A stretch of 47,351 nt of DNA from Gammaproteobacteria bacterium (lineage in GTDB: Bacteria; Pseudomonadota; Gammaproteobacteria; DSM-16500): the NCBI GenBank assembly GCA_031291255.1, contig JARLJN010000156.1:1-47351 (forward strand), written 5' to 3'. This document shows, in pieces, positions 25,305-34,187 of the stretch (positions are counted from its first letter, which is position 1; the number at the start of each line of letters is the position of its first letter). The position numbers and the translations under genes are program-made. The notes beneath the pieces are model-generated. The model saw only the letters and a list, made by a program, of their open reading frames with translations. It ran no database searches and was not told the origin of the DNA.

Positions 25305-27515
25305 TTATCTCACTCTTCTAACCGATTGCGTTTTCTGATCTAGTTTTCTAGGTAGCCTCTTATCAATTTCATCTGACGTTACAACAAGTGCTTTTGATAT
25401 TGAACTTTCTTTGCTAAGAATACCTCTTGTAGAGGTTAAGTCTTTATTTTCTTTAGCTTCATCTATTAAATTTTTAATTTTACCTAAATCACAATCTGCA
25501 TTAATTAAATTATCTAGCAGTGATTTTATTGCAATACGCTTAGAGACAGTTTTCTTATCGTCCCCTTTCATGGATTTATCTTGCAACTTAGATGTAAGCT
25601 CATCCATTAAGTTTTTTATCACATTCAAGCAGGTATTGGCTTTCATAGCAGAATCACTGACTTTTGTAATAGCTTTATCAATGCCTGTCATTAATTTCTG
25701 ATCAGGCACTGCTAATTTATTCATAACTTCTTTTGCCGCTTCCAAAGGCATTTTATATCGAGGGCCGTACTGTATGGGTTCAATTAATATTTGTTGTATC
25801 GTTAACCCGCCAGATTTTTTTTGTATGTCTGAAAATAATGCGCTATTTTTAGGATCCTCTTGAAGTTTTTTGAAGAATTCCAGACAACGCTCATGATTAA
25901 CAGTCGCCGTTCTAAGAGATAATAATGTTGGATTAAAATTATCGTTATTTATGTTATTCACAACCTTACCGATTTTCTCACTGAGCGCAGGTGGTACTTC
26001 GAAAGAAAATGGTGGATTAGCAAGTTGAGCAAATGGCTGTAAATAAGATTTCAATTCAGAGCGTATTTCTTGAGATAAATGTTTAATAGCATCATTTGTA
26101 AAGACATCATTGAATCCTTTCATTCTATTATGAAACCCCTCTGAATTGCGATAAAATTCATTTATTATCCTGCTAGCTGTGACTTCACTTTTTAATGCTT
26201 TCAACCCCAAAATATCATCCATTAATATTTCTAACTTATCTTTAAAATTATCTTTTTCAATCGGCAATAAATTATCTGCCCTGCTTTCGCCTTTTGCAGT
26301 TTTCATATCTTCTATGAGACTTAGAATTGATTTTGTAATTTTAGATTCTTCATCTGAAACGGTAGTTGAATATGCCCAAACCTTTGAAATTGATCCTCCA
26401 GAGTCTCTAGATGAAAGAGAGCGCTCAAACTCTCTATCTATTTTATCTTCAGATATCTCTGGTGAGCTTGATCTTAGCCCTGAAGGTAAAGATTTAAGTA
26501 TAGAATACGATGAACGACCCAAGACAGGGACTGCTAAAAAGTTAGAATCATTCGCCGCGTTCTTGATGGGAATTAACTTCTTTGTTGCTATATAAAAATT
26601 CTTAAAATAATTGTTTTCTAAAGTGGTTTTTTTAGTATTATGTGCCTCATGAATCACATTGACCTCTAATGCCAAGCTTTTCAATGGTAATGTACTTTTA
26701 TCAGATTTATCTAATTTTAATATATCTTGAATTTTAGCATTCATATTTGCTAAAACTTTAGGAATATTAAATTCGTCTTGACTTGATTCAACTGAAAACT
26801 TAATGCCCTTTTCATCAACAAGTATATTACCGCCAGCATCTGTTTGATAAAATCCATTTGATGCTAATTTATTGATAGCTTCTAATTGTTTAATATTCTT
26901 TGAAATTTCTGAAACTAAATAGTGAGTTTTTTCTGAATCTAGGTTTGCTTTAATTATACTTAGATTTGATTTTAAAATTTCAATTTTGTTTTGATCAATC
27001 CATGTTTTTTTTGGTTTCCCTTGTCGTCCTGATAACGTTTTTGAATTCGTTTCGTAAAAGTTCTTAAAAAAGTTTATTTCTATATTTTTTTTGTGATGTC
27101 TGTTATGGTAACTTTCAAAGTTATTACAAACATTTTCTAAATCAACAACTAATTTTCCGCCTTCATTTTTTTGAAAAGTATTAACTGAAGATTCTTTTAA
27201 ATTAGCAAGTTCACGTTTAATCTCACTCATAATATTTGATAAGTTGGCATCTAATTTCGGATCAAATATAACGTTTTGATTTTCAGATGAAACAGTCATG
27301 TATGCGCTGGGGTTTGTAAAAAATGTTTTTGTTGAAACGTCGTTTAAAGCTTGTAACTTTGCTAATGCAGCTCGAATTTTATTGAAAGTGTCATTGTATT
27401 TATCTTTATTCAACTTAATGACTATTTTTTCTATTTCCCCCACTTTTTCTTGAAGTACATCCATTTGCTTGGGTGAAACCCAGGAGGCATTTTCTTTTTT
27501 TCTAGGCGATGTCAT
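25305..27515 (-). CDS. Large unrecognised helical protein with internal duplication (effector candidate)
   Basis: A 736-aa hydrophilic, mostly helical protein with no recognised domain, signal peptide or membrane segment. The N-terminal half is duplicated: residues about 12-161 and 172-313 align throughout. Both begin with an aromatic W plus charged helix (WVSPKQMDVLQEK and WIDQNKIEILKSN). Both share ALAKLQALND / NIKQLEAINK and end with HNRHHKKN..FFKNFY / HNTKKTTL..YFKNFY. A more divergent third unit may lie at about 400-580. A Ser-rich patch sits at about 335-375. The basic tail ends QKTQSVRRVR. GGGGAG lies 9 bases before the ATG. It is the first gene of an operon with the EAL phosphodiesterase. 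Length, composition and lack of homology suggest a secreted effector, which is unproven. Confidence 0.75.
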   Translation of the reverse strand: MTSPRKKENASWVSPKQMDVLQEKVGEIEKIVIKLNKDKYNDTFNKIRAALAKLQALNDVSTKTFFTNPSAYMTVSSENQNVIFDPKLDANLSNIMSEIKRELANLKESSVNTFQKNEGGKLVVDLENVCNNFESYHNRHHKKNIEINFFKNFYETNSKTLSGRQGKPKKTWIDQNKIEILKSNLSIIKANLDSEKTHYLVSEISKNIKQLEAINKLASNGFYQTDAGGNILVDEKGIKFSVESSQDEFNIPKVLANMNAKIQDILKLDKSDKSTLPLKSLALEVNVIHEAHNTKKTTLENNYFKNFYIATKKLIPIKNAANDSNFLAVPVLGRSSYSILKSLPSGLRSSSPEISEDKIDREFERSLSSRDSGGSISKVWAYSTTVSDEESKITKSILSLIEDMKTAKGESRADNLLPIEKDNFKDKLEILMDDILGLKALKSEVTASRIINEFYRNSEGFHNRMKGFNDVFTNDAIKHLSQEIRSELKSYLQPFAQLANPPFSFEVPPALSEKIGKVVNNINNDNFNPTLLSLRTATVNHERCLEFFKKLQEDPKNSALFSDIQKKSGGLTIQQILIEPIQYGPRYKMPLEAAKEVMNKLAVPDQKLMTGIDKAITKVSDSAMKANTCLNVIKNLMDELTSKLQDKSMKGDDKKTVSKRIAIKSLLDNLINADCDLGKIKNLIDEAKENKDLTSTRGILSKESSISKALVVTSDEIDKRLPRKLDQKTQSVRRVR

Positions 27516-27546
27516 TTAATTGATCTCCCCTAATGGCATATGATCA

Positions 27547-27568
27547 ATTATAGCACACTCTCTTAAAG
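27547..27568 (-). promoter_or_regulatory. Candidate promoter of the 736-aa protein operon
   Basis: On the minus strand TATAAT (27552-27547) lies 31 bp before the ATG. A CTTTAAG (27568-27562) sits 9 bp upstream of it, the place of a PmrA downstream half-site. The matching upstream half-site (CGTAAAG, at 11-bp period) is poor, so regulation by PmrA is only weakly suggested. Confidence 0.35.
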
Positions 27569-27655
27569 CGTGCTTTACGTTAAAATTGTTTGAAGTTTAT
27601 GTAATTCTATATTTTTCAAGCTGTTACCTAGATAAATTGTAACTTTTTTACTACT

Positions 27656-28038
27656 ACTGTCGTCCCGGACAAGCGCTGTCCATAGAACTTAAAAGTATAA
27701 CTGGGCTAACACAGCGCGCGATCCGGGATCCAGTTTTTTAACGAAATTTAGAGAATCTTAAAGAATCATATAATCTCAAAGAGACTTATTCTGTGTTAGT
27801 GATAGACAGGAAAAGCATTTTGATTTTTTAGAAATAAAAAATATTACGTAATCATCAAATTTAAAATTTAAAATTTAACATCCTAGTCATAACCAATTTA
27901 ATTAATCTCCCTGCTATAGCATTGCAACCCTAAATGAGCCCCTCTCATCGCTGCTAAAAACTGGATCCCGGATCGCGCGCTGTGTTAGCCCAGTTATACT
28001 TTTAAGCTCTATGGACAGCGCTTGTCCGGGACGACAGT
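27656..28038. repeat. Inverted pair of an 83-bp repeat around a 217-bp AT-rich core
   Basis: The left arm (27656-27738) begins ACTGTCGTCCCGGACAAGCG and ends ATCCGGGATCCAGTTTTT. The right arm (27956-28038) is its reverse complement with one mismatch in 83. The arms carry the GTCCCGGAC and ATCCGGGAT motifs common in interspersed bacterial palindromes. The near identity points to recent duplication, gene conversion or a MITE-like unit. No transposase is encoded in the core, and I could not identify a clear target duplication. Confidence 0.85.
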
Positions 28039-28175
28039 GATGATAATTGATAATTTTAAACAGATAAATTTTGTATAACATCTTATTGCTTTTAATTACA
28101 TGCTCAGCTATCTTGCTTACCCTTGTAAATCTTATTACTTGAATTTATCTGTTAATATATAAAAAGGAATTTCAA

Positions 28176-28901
28176 ATGACGCAATTTAAATTTGCTGCAT
28201 CACTCATAATTTGCACCTCTTTACTTTCATCATCCGCTTTTGCACATATTTCCTATAAAGATGAAGTGGCACCTAAATCCGTTTACAATTGGACAGGCTT
28301 TTATGCAGGTCTAAACGCGGGTGCTGTTCAAAACACTATGAATATTACAGATACTGAAGCAACAACATTCTACGCAACAATACAGCAAGTATCTAATCCT
28401 GCATTTACAGGTGGTTTTCAACTGGGTTACCGTCGTCAACTGGATTTAACACAAGCATCTGGTGTTTATGGTATAGAATTCAGCGCTGACTTTGCGAATG
28501 ATACCTCTAACAAAGAATACGGTTCATCTTTCGCTCTCTATCAACTTAGCTCTAAAAATGAATTACAAGATCTTTGCCTGTTGCAATTAATCGGTGGCAT
28601 AGCAGCAGATAGAAGTTTGTTATTCATGGCTGCAGGTATGTCATGGGCAAATATCTCAGGTAATGTGACAAGCTTGAATGGTGTACCCTTCTTTAATTCA
28701 TTCAATGTAGGTAAAAAAGTTTTAGGTGCGGCCTTAGGCGGTGGTATTGAATATGCTTTCACCGATAAAATCTCTGCACGTATTAAAGTTGATTTCATCA
28801 AGCCTGGTATTTACACCACAAAAAATAATGTAGACAACAGTTATCAGATTACTAACAGCATTACGCAAGGAACATTCGCCATTAATTACAAGTTTGCTTA
28901 A
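28176..28901 (+). CDS. Outer-membrane beta-barrel protein
   Basis: A 241-aa protein with a signal peptide (1-23, LIICTSLLSSSAFA) and the porin-like opening YNWTGFYAGLNAGA typical of small 8-stranded OmpA/Omp25-like barrels. Alternating hydrophobic strands follow, and the last strand ends ITQGTFAINYKFA with an aromatic near the C-terminus. No peptidoglycan-binding domain is present. The ATG follows AAAAAGGAATTTCAA. The stop is 15 bases before the next secreted protein gene, so they are probably co-transcribed. Confidence 0.85.
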   Translation: MTQFKFAASLIICTSLLSSSAFAHISYKDEVAPKSVYNWTGFYAGLNAGAVQNTMNITDTEATTFYATIQQVSNPAFTGGFQLGYRRQLDLTQASGVYGIEFSADFANDTSNKEYGSSFALYQLSSKNELQDLCLLQLIGGIAADRSLLFMAAGMSWANISGNVTSLNGVPFFNSFNVGKKVLGAALGGGIEYAFTDKISARIKVDFIKPGIYTTKNNVDNSYQITNSITQGTFAINYKFA

Positions 28902-28916
28902 TAAAAAAGGATTTTT

Positions 28917-30341
28917 ATGAAAACTTTATTTAAAAGACTTGCTCACGCGTTTGTTTCTCTAGCATTGGTAATAGGAACGTCAACAACTTACGCTGACAAT
29001 CAGACAACTCAACTCAGCCCTGTTTCATCAGCAGCAAGTTTACCGTTTAGAGTTGTTATTGAAAAAGCTAACTTTGAATTACCTGTAGGCATACATTCGG
29101 GTGTGGTAGGACAATACAAAGGGCAATGGATATTTATTGCAGGGCGTATGAATGGGTTGCACGGATTTGGCGGCGATCCTTTTCCAGCTGATCAACAAAA
29201 CACAAGTATTTATGTCGTAAATCCTGCGACAGGTGCTGTTAATTCTCGCGCGTTAACAGATCCAAGCTCTGGATTGAATCAGCAACAGATTGATACTTTA
29301 TCTGTGACTAGCCCTCAAGGCTACCAGGATGGTGAAACGCTCTATATGACGGGTGGGTACGGTATCAATAAGAGCAGCAACACATTCGAAACTAAACCTG
29401 TGCTAACCTCTTTTTATCTTCCTGGAATTTATCAATGGGTGATGGAGCCTGGCAATCCCAGCAACACAGTGGTAAATAATATACGTCAATTAACGAATCC
29501 GATTTTTCAAATTTCGGGTGGAAAAATGGCTAAAATAGGCAATGTCACACAACTTATTTTCGGCCAGAATTTCACGGGTGTGTATACAGATACTAGCAAT
29601 GGTGAATACAGCAAACAGGTGCGTCAATTTCAAATTAAAAATGCGGGTGGACAACTTGCAGTTGATATCTACGCGTCTAAGCCCGCTGTCCCAGATCCAA
29701 ATTACCGACGTCGTGATTTGAATATAATGCCGATTTTACAGACTGTGAACAATCAACTTAAGTATGGTTTTGTGGCTTATGCGGGTGTATTTACACCATC
29801 AACCGGTGTTTGGACTGTGCCTGTTGTTATTGATGACACTGGTAATCCAACCATGGCAGATGCAAATTCAGCAACATCATTTAAGCAGGCGTTGAATCAA
29901 TATGTTTCTGCATCAGTCGGTTTGTATTCTCGAAAAAATACCAGCATGTATAATATTTTCTTTGGTGGTATGACATTTGGTTTCTACACGAATGGTGTGT
30001 TTCAAACAGATAGTGAGATTCCATTTACCAACCAAGTGACGACTGTACAGATGGATAAAAATGGTAATTTTACGCAATACATAATGGATGGTCAGTATCC
30101 AGTTATCACCTCTACGCAAGCGAATCCAGGAAATACATTACTGTTTGGAGCGGGAGCTTACTTCATAGCGAGCAATATGGTTCAGTATCCTAATAGAGTG
30201 CTTGATCTCGATAATATACGTAAAACGACAGTGATAGGATATATAGTCGGCGGCATACAGAGTACGCTGGCAAATACGAATGTGGATTCAGATTCTGCGG
30301 CATCGCCTTATGTGTTTAAGGTGACGTTAGTGCCTCAGTAA
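28917..30341 (+). CDS. Secreted protein, possible kelch-like beta-propeller
   Basis: A 474-aa protein with a signal peptide (1-26, cleavage after TYA). It is strand-rich, with kelch-like turns: WIFIAGRMNGLHGFGG followed by TSIYVVNPATGAV, then LYMTGGYGI, FGGMTFGFYTNGVF and LLFGAGAYFIASNM. I do not recognise a precise family and the number of blades is not clear. No catalytic motif is visible. It lies 15 bases downstream of the barrel gene with AAAAAGGATTTTT as ribosome site. A GC-rich hairpin ends the unit. Likely periplasmic, surface or secreted. Confidence 0.75.
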   Translation: MKTLFKRLAHAFVSLALVIGTSTTYADNQTTQLSPVSSAASLPFRVVIEKANFELPVGIHSGVVGQYKGQWIFIAGRMNGLHGFGGDPFPADQQNTSIYVVNPATGAVNSRALTDPSSGLNQQQIDTLSVTSPQGYQDGETLYMTGGYGINKSSNTFETKPVLTSFYLPGIYQWVMEPGNPSNTVVNNIRQLTNPIFQISGGKMAKIGNVTQLIFGQNFTGVYTDTSNGEYSKQVRQFQIKNAGGQLAVDIYASKPAVPDPNYRRRDLNIMPILQTVNNQLKYGFVAYAGVFTPSTGVWTVPVVIDDTGNPTMADANSATSFKQALNQYVSASVGLYSRKNTSMYNIFFGGMTFGFYTNGVFQTDSEIPFTNQVTTVQMDKNGNFTQYIMDGQYPVITSTQANPGNTLLFGAGAYFIASNMVQYPNRVLDLDNIRKTTVIGYIVGGIQSTLANTNVDSDSAASPYVFKVTLVPQ

Positions 30342-30358
30342 CATTTCTATCATAAATA

Positions 30359-30387
30359 GCCCGTATGCACTAAAACAACATACGGGC
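30359..30387. terminator. Intrinsic terminator between convergent genes
   Basis: GCCCGTATG and CATACGGGC form a perfect 9-bp stem around a 11-nt loop. On + it is followed by AGTTCGATATTATTTTTT. It sits in the 55-bp gap between two convergent secreted-protein genes and can serve both. Confidence 0.7.
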
Positions 30388-30396
30388 AGTTCGATA

Positions 30397-30708
30397 TTAT
30401 TTTTTCATGGTCGTATTTTGAAACTCAATTAATTCTTTTTTCAATTCAAGAACCTTATCTGTACGACATGCTTTAACTACAACAGGATCAACGGTAACGC
30501 CTTGCACTGTTTGAGCCAAAATAAGAGGCTTCATGCAATCTTTCCAAAATTGCTTACCCGTTGTTCCGTTTCGTTCAAAACCTGCTTTAGCGCACGCATC
30601 TGCGACTGTCGCACAAGACTTACTTGTCATTGAGGACATATCATCTGCTAGCACTTGCTGTGCTGAAAAAATAGCCATTACTGCAAGAGCAATACGAAAT
30701 TTACGCAT
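30397..30708 (-). CDS. Small secreted protein, unknown function
   Basis: A 103-aa protein with a clear signal peptide (MRKFRIALAVMAIFSAQQVLA). The mature part has about 82 residues with four Cys (SKSCATVADACAKAGF, DCMKPL, KACRTDK) that could form two disulfides in the periplasm, followed by a charged helix. I recognise no family. A strong GGAGGTCC precedes the ATG. Single-gene unit. Confidence 0.75.
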   Translation of the reverse strand: MRKFRIALAVMAIFSAQQVLADDMSSMTSKSCATVADACAKAGFERNGTTGKQFWKDCMKPLILAQTVQGVTVDPVVVKACRTDKVLELKKELIEFQNTTMKK

Positions 30709-30834
30709 TTGGACCTCCGGTTAGGGTTGAAAGACTTAACATTGAATATGAACTTTCTACTATGACACTCCTAGCTCGGTTTTGTAAACTATGTAATCAT
30801 GTGTAACTAGAATGTCAAAGGCATTATAACAGGG

Positions 30835-33768
30835 ATGGATATGCAGCTAGTTGACAGGTTATCAATTCAGATTCCAAATCCGTCAGTCATCTTAGCAATC
30901 CTGCTCATATTTATAGTGAGTGCTTTTGTCATTATCTCTGGGATTTATGTTAATACCTTGTTTTTAACGTCCTATCCACGTACGTGGTTGATATACTTCT
31001 TAGTAGCCTTAGCATTTTTTACAGCATTTTTCGGTATTATTTTAACACCTTTATTTACCAACAATATCAAACGAAATTCATTATTATTACTGGGCATTTT
31101 TATCATAATGATGATTGCCTTTGTTGTTGTAAGACACATACAGTTTTATTGGATGCCTTTCATCATTGCTATCGCCATGGGCGTTATGAATGTACTTATC
31201 GCAGTGATAGCATGGGGTGTAATCCCGTTAGCATTTAATATCAGAGAATATAAAAATGTTGCGCGTTTAGCAGGATATGCCTTTACGGCAGGAGCTATTA
31301 TTGGAAGCTTTATTATTCCTTTGCAACTTAAGTATTTACCTTTGGATTCATTATTATATTTATTAGCTTTTTTAAGTCTGGTTATTGGATTAAATATTTA
31401 TCTATTGCCGTTAATAGCAGAATCACGCTCTACTGTAATCACTAAACAAGATAAAACACCTTTACATTATCCACTCTTCAATGCTTTGTTAATTTTCATC
31501 ATCTGCATAACAGCATCACAGTCATTGATTGATTATATTTTTAAATTTGAAGCTGCTAAACATTACTCAGGACAAGCACTGGGATCATTTTTTGGATGGT
31601 TTTCAGGGATCACAAGTATAGTAGGGTTAATCCTGGGAATGACTAGCATTAAATATATTATTAAGTATTTTTCACTAGAAGGTATCTTATATGCAACGCC
31701 GATATTTACTTTTATAGTCAGTTTAAGCGTAATCGCTATGCCAGGTTTATGGAGTTTATGTGTATTAGCAAGTATACGGCCTTTGTTTTATCATAATTAC
31801 ACAACCTTAAGCACAGAAATTGTATTAAATATTTTACCTTCTTTTGTTCGTGAGAAAGCAAAATTTCAGATTAAAACGATATTCATCCCTTTTATTTCTT
31901 TTATCGTTTTATTTATGTTAATGATATTCACAAATAAAGTTGGAATCATTTCTATAACAGTCATTATTGCAGTTATTGTACTTATTTGTCTTTTTCAGAT
32001 TAAAAGAATCATTAATAACTATAAAACTACACTGCAAACAGAAACGGAATTTAGACGTTTCAATGTGTTGGATCAGACGGGTGACGCTAATACAGTCGTA
32101 TTGCAACAGCTTATACATAACTCACTTAATTCAACGGATAGTAATGTTATATTGCTAGGTTTGTCTTCAATAACCAAATCAAACACAAGTAAATTACCTT
32201 CCTCTATTTATGCACAATTAAATAATCCTAATATTGCAGTGCGGGAATCCATCATAAATCTAATAAGAAAATTTAATGATGAACAAGGTTTGCATCCATT
32301 ACTTAATCAATTTTCTATAGAAACAAATGTAGATAACAAATTTTTGATATTGATAACCATAACACAATTAAATTCTGATGTTTCTTTGAAAATTGCAAGA
32401 GACATCATTAAGAACCCAACAGATACACTCTACCCTGCAGCCATTGACGTCTTAATAGAATGTGGAACTTCAGAAGAAAAAGAATATGCAAAAGATGCAT
32501 TACACAACCTTGTGCAGCACAAGGATGCGTTAGCAAGAAGAGAAGCTGCCAAAATAATTGGAAGACTGTCATTAATCAATTACGAATCAGCATTAAATGA
32601 ATTAATAGCAGATAAAGATAATCACGTAAGCACTGAAGCGATAAAGGCAGCTGTAACGTGTAAAATGGTTACTCTTACCCCACAGATAATAAAACAGCTT
32701 GCTCATAGCTCTCGAATTTCTACAGTTTATAAAGCTATTTCTAGGTTAGGCGTACCCACCCTAATGTATTTACTCTCAGCAATATCTGAATCTAAAAATC
32801 CAACTTTACTGATCAAAGCACTTAATGGAATCTCTGGTTTAGAAATTGAAAATGCAATATCAATACTTATGAAAACTGACAATGCATTTTTACGTTATAT
32901 CATTTCAAAAGAAGTCAACGCGAGAGCCTGCATGTCACCTCCTACTAAAACTTTCAGAAAAATGGCGAGAGAATTCGCATTAGAAGAAATTGCAAATTTC
33001 ACATCATTAACATACATGTATCAGCAAACTACTGCTCCAAATCAACTAGCTGAAATTCAGTCTAGACTCTACATGACTAAAAAGAATATTTTAAATTGGT
33101 TAGCCGTAGCAACAGATCCAGTAAAAATCACCAAACTGATACCTTCGTTATTACATTCAACACACACTTCAACTTTTATGCAGGCTCAAGCAAAAGCAAT
33201 GGAACTGCTTGAAATTTACATTAAAGATAAAACACTTTTAGAGCAAATCATTAATATTTTCGAAGCACCAAGTAGAGCTGCTCCCCTCGTTATGACTGAA
33301 TACAAAGATGCGTGGCTAACAAGAATTAAAAATGCTGAACTTAATCAAGGTGACAACATGGATTTATTATCTAAAGTGTTTGATTTAAGAGGTATGGAGA
33401 TTTTTAAAGATCTTCCAGCTGAAGTATTAATTGCGATTGCGGAAGAAACAGAAAGACTGGAATTTCATGAAGGTGAAACTGTATTTTTAGAAAATGATCC
33501 ACCCACTGGATTATATTGCATAAGCTCAGGTGAAGTAAGAATTGAACGTCAAGGAAAAGTTTTAAATATGCTAAAAGCACATGATTATTTTGGAGAGCTA
33601 GCGTTAATAGATGATTCCGCGAGAACTGCCGATGCTTATATTCAAAGTGATGCATCTCTGCTTTACTTATCTAAAGAAACATTTGATCGTATCACAGATG
33701 ATTTGCCAGAGGTTCTCCGCACTGTAACAAAAGTGATTTTAAAATATTTAAGACAGCGTATTGCATAG
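30835..33768 (+). CDS. NTT-like transporter fused to HEAT repeats and a cyclic-nucleotide-binding domain
   Basis: A 977-aa three-part protein. Residues 1-400 contain 12 transmembrane helices resembling the ATP/ADP translocase (NTT/Npt) branch found in energy parasites. Residues about 420-830 are helical HEAT-type repeats. Residues 848-977 form a cyclic-nucleotide-binding domain (GMEIFKDLPAEVLIAIAEE) with an intact phosphate-binding cassette, F919GELAL..ARTA, whose Glu and Arg contact cyclic nucleotide. Family members of this architecture exist in Legionellales and relatives. True nucleotide exchange by this one is not established. A cAMP-regulated transporter is the simple reading. A class III cyclase gene lies 420 bp downstream on the opposite strand. 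The start ATG is chosen at 30835 after ACAGGG; a second ATG two codons later is equally possible. Confidence 0.88.
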   Translation: MDMQLVDRLSIQIPNPSVILAILLIFIVSAFVIISGIYVNTLFLTSYPRTWLIYFLVALAFFTAFFGIILTPLFTNNIKRNSLLLLGIFIIMMIAFVVVRHIQFYWMPFIIAIAMGVMNVLIAVIAWGVIPLAFNIREYKNVARLAGYAFTAGAIIGSFIIPLQLKYLPLDSLLYLLAFLSLVIGLNIYLLPLIAESRSTVITKQDKTPLHYPLFNALLIFIICITASQSLIDYIFKFEAAKHYSGQALGSFFGWFSGITSIVGLILGMTSIKYIIKYFSLEGILYATPIFTFIVSLSVIAMPGLWSLCVLASIRPLFYHNYTTLSTEIVLNILPSFVREKAKFQIKTIFIPFISFIVLFMLMIFTNKVGIISITVIIAVIVLICLFQIKRIINNYKTTLQTETEFRRFNVLDQTGDANTVVLQQLIHNSLNSTDSNVILLGLSSITKSNTSKLPSSIYAQLNNPNIAVRESIINLIRKFNDEQGLHPLLNQFSIETNVDNKFLILITITQLNSDVSLKIARDIIKNPTDTLYPAAIDVLIECGTSEEKEYAKDALHNLVQHKDALARREAAKIIGRLSLINYESALNELIADKDNHVSTEAIKAAVTCKMVTLTPQIIKQLAHSSRISTVYKAISRLGVPTLMYLLSAISESKNPTLLIKALNGISGLEIENAISILMKTDNAFLRYIISKEVNARACMSPPTKTFRKMAREFALEEIANFTSLTYMYQQTTAPNQLAEIQSRLYMTKKNILNWLAVATDPVKITKLIPSLLHSTHTSTFMQAQAKAMELLEIYIKDKTLLEQIINIFEAPSRAAPLVMTEYKDAWLTRIKNAELNQGDNMDLLSKVFDLRGMEIFKDLPAEVLIAIAEETERLEFHEGETVFLENDPPTGLYCISSGEVRIERQGKVLNMLKAHDYFGELALIDDSARTADAYIQSDASLLYLSKETFDRITDDLPEVLRTVTKVILKYLRQRIA

Positions 33769-33817
33769 AAAATAATTTGGATGCCAAATATCTATTTTGA
33801 CACCCATTTACAATTTT

Positions 33818-34006
33818 TTACGTCAACTTAAGACCAGGAACGCCATGTATGATTCCGAGTGCTGACAATAGCCATATAACGATAGCCACAATCACTACTA
33901 TATTTAAAATAGTTTTAATGGGAGCTGCCATAGGTATATATGTGTTAATGAGCCAAAGTAGAAAACCAGAAACAACTAAAACAACTACGATAGTAATAAG
34001 AGGCAT
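33818..34006 (-). CDS. Thivi_2564-type mini membrane protein
   Basis: A 62-aa protein with two hydrophobic helices (PLITIVVVLVVSGFLLWLINTYI and ILNIVVIVAIVIWLLSALGII) around the PMAAPIKT loop, the pattern of a small conserved family named after Thivi_2564. Function unknown. AAGGAG lies 6 bases before the ATG. It is a single gene between the NTT-like gene (convergent) and repeat copy B. Confidence 0.82.
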   Translation of the reverse strand: MPLITIVVVLVVSGFLLWLINTYIPMAAPIKTILNIVVIVAIVIWLLSALGIIHGVPGLKLT

Positions 34007-34084
34007 CCTTTACTCCTTAAAAAAATTAAGTGACAGAAGTTAATATACTTAAAAATGATAAATAATGCGAGGTGTAAAGAGTCT

Positions 34085-34176
34085 GTAGCCCGGATTGAGC
34101 CCTGCGAAAATCCGGGGAGGTTTCAAAGATCCGTGACAGCAATCCCCGGATTTTCGCAGGGCTCAATCCGGGCTAC
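34085..34176 (+). repeat. 92-bp palindromic repeat, copy B
   Basis: GTAGCCCGGATTGAGCCCTG, continuing to CCGGGG, is mirrored exactly by CCCCGGATTTTCGCAGGGCT, continuing to GGGCTAC. The middle holds TTTCAAAGATCC, shared with copies A (inverted) and C. Same 92-bp length as copy A. It lies 12 bp past the adenylate cyclase stop and could act as its terminator. Confidence 0.88.
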
Positions 34177-34187
34177 ATTTCATTAGA

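Larger units (their letters stand above)
27516..28175. other. 660-bp intergenic region without a gene
   Basis: Lies between divergent genes. It holds the promoter of the 736-aa protein on the left, a 383-bp inverted-repeat element in the middle, and the promoter region of the barrel protein on the right (AAAAAGGAATTTCAA is that gene's ribosome site). I see no reading frame of note and no tRNA-like structure. Confidence 0.7.
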
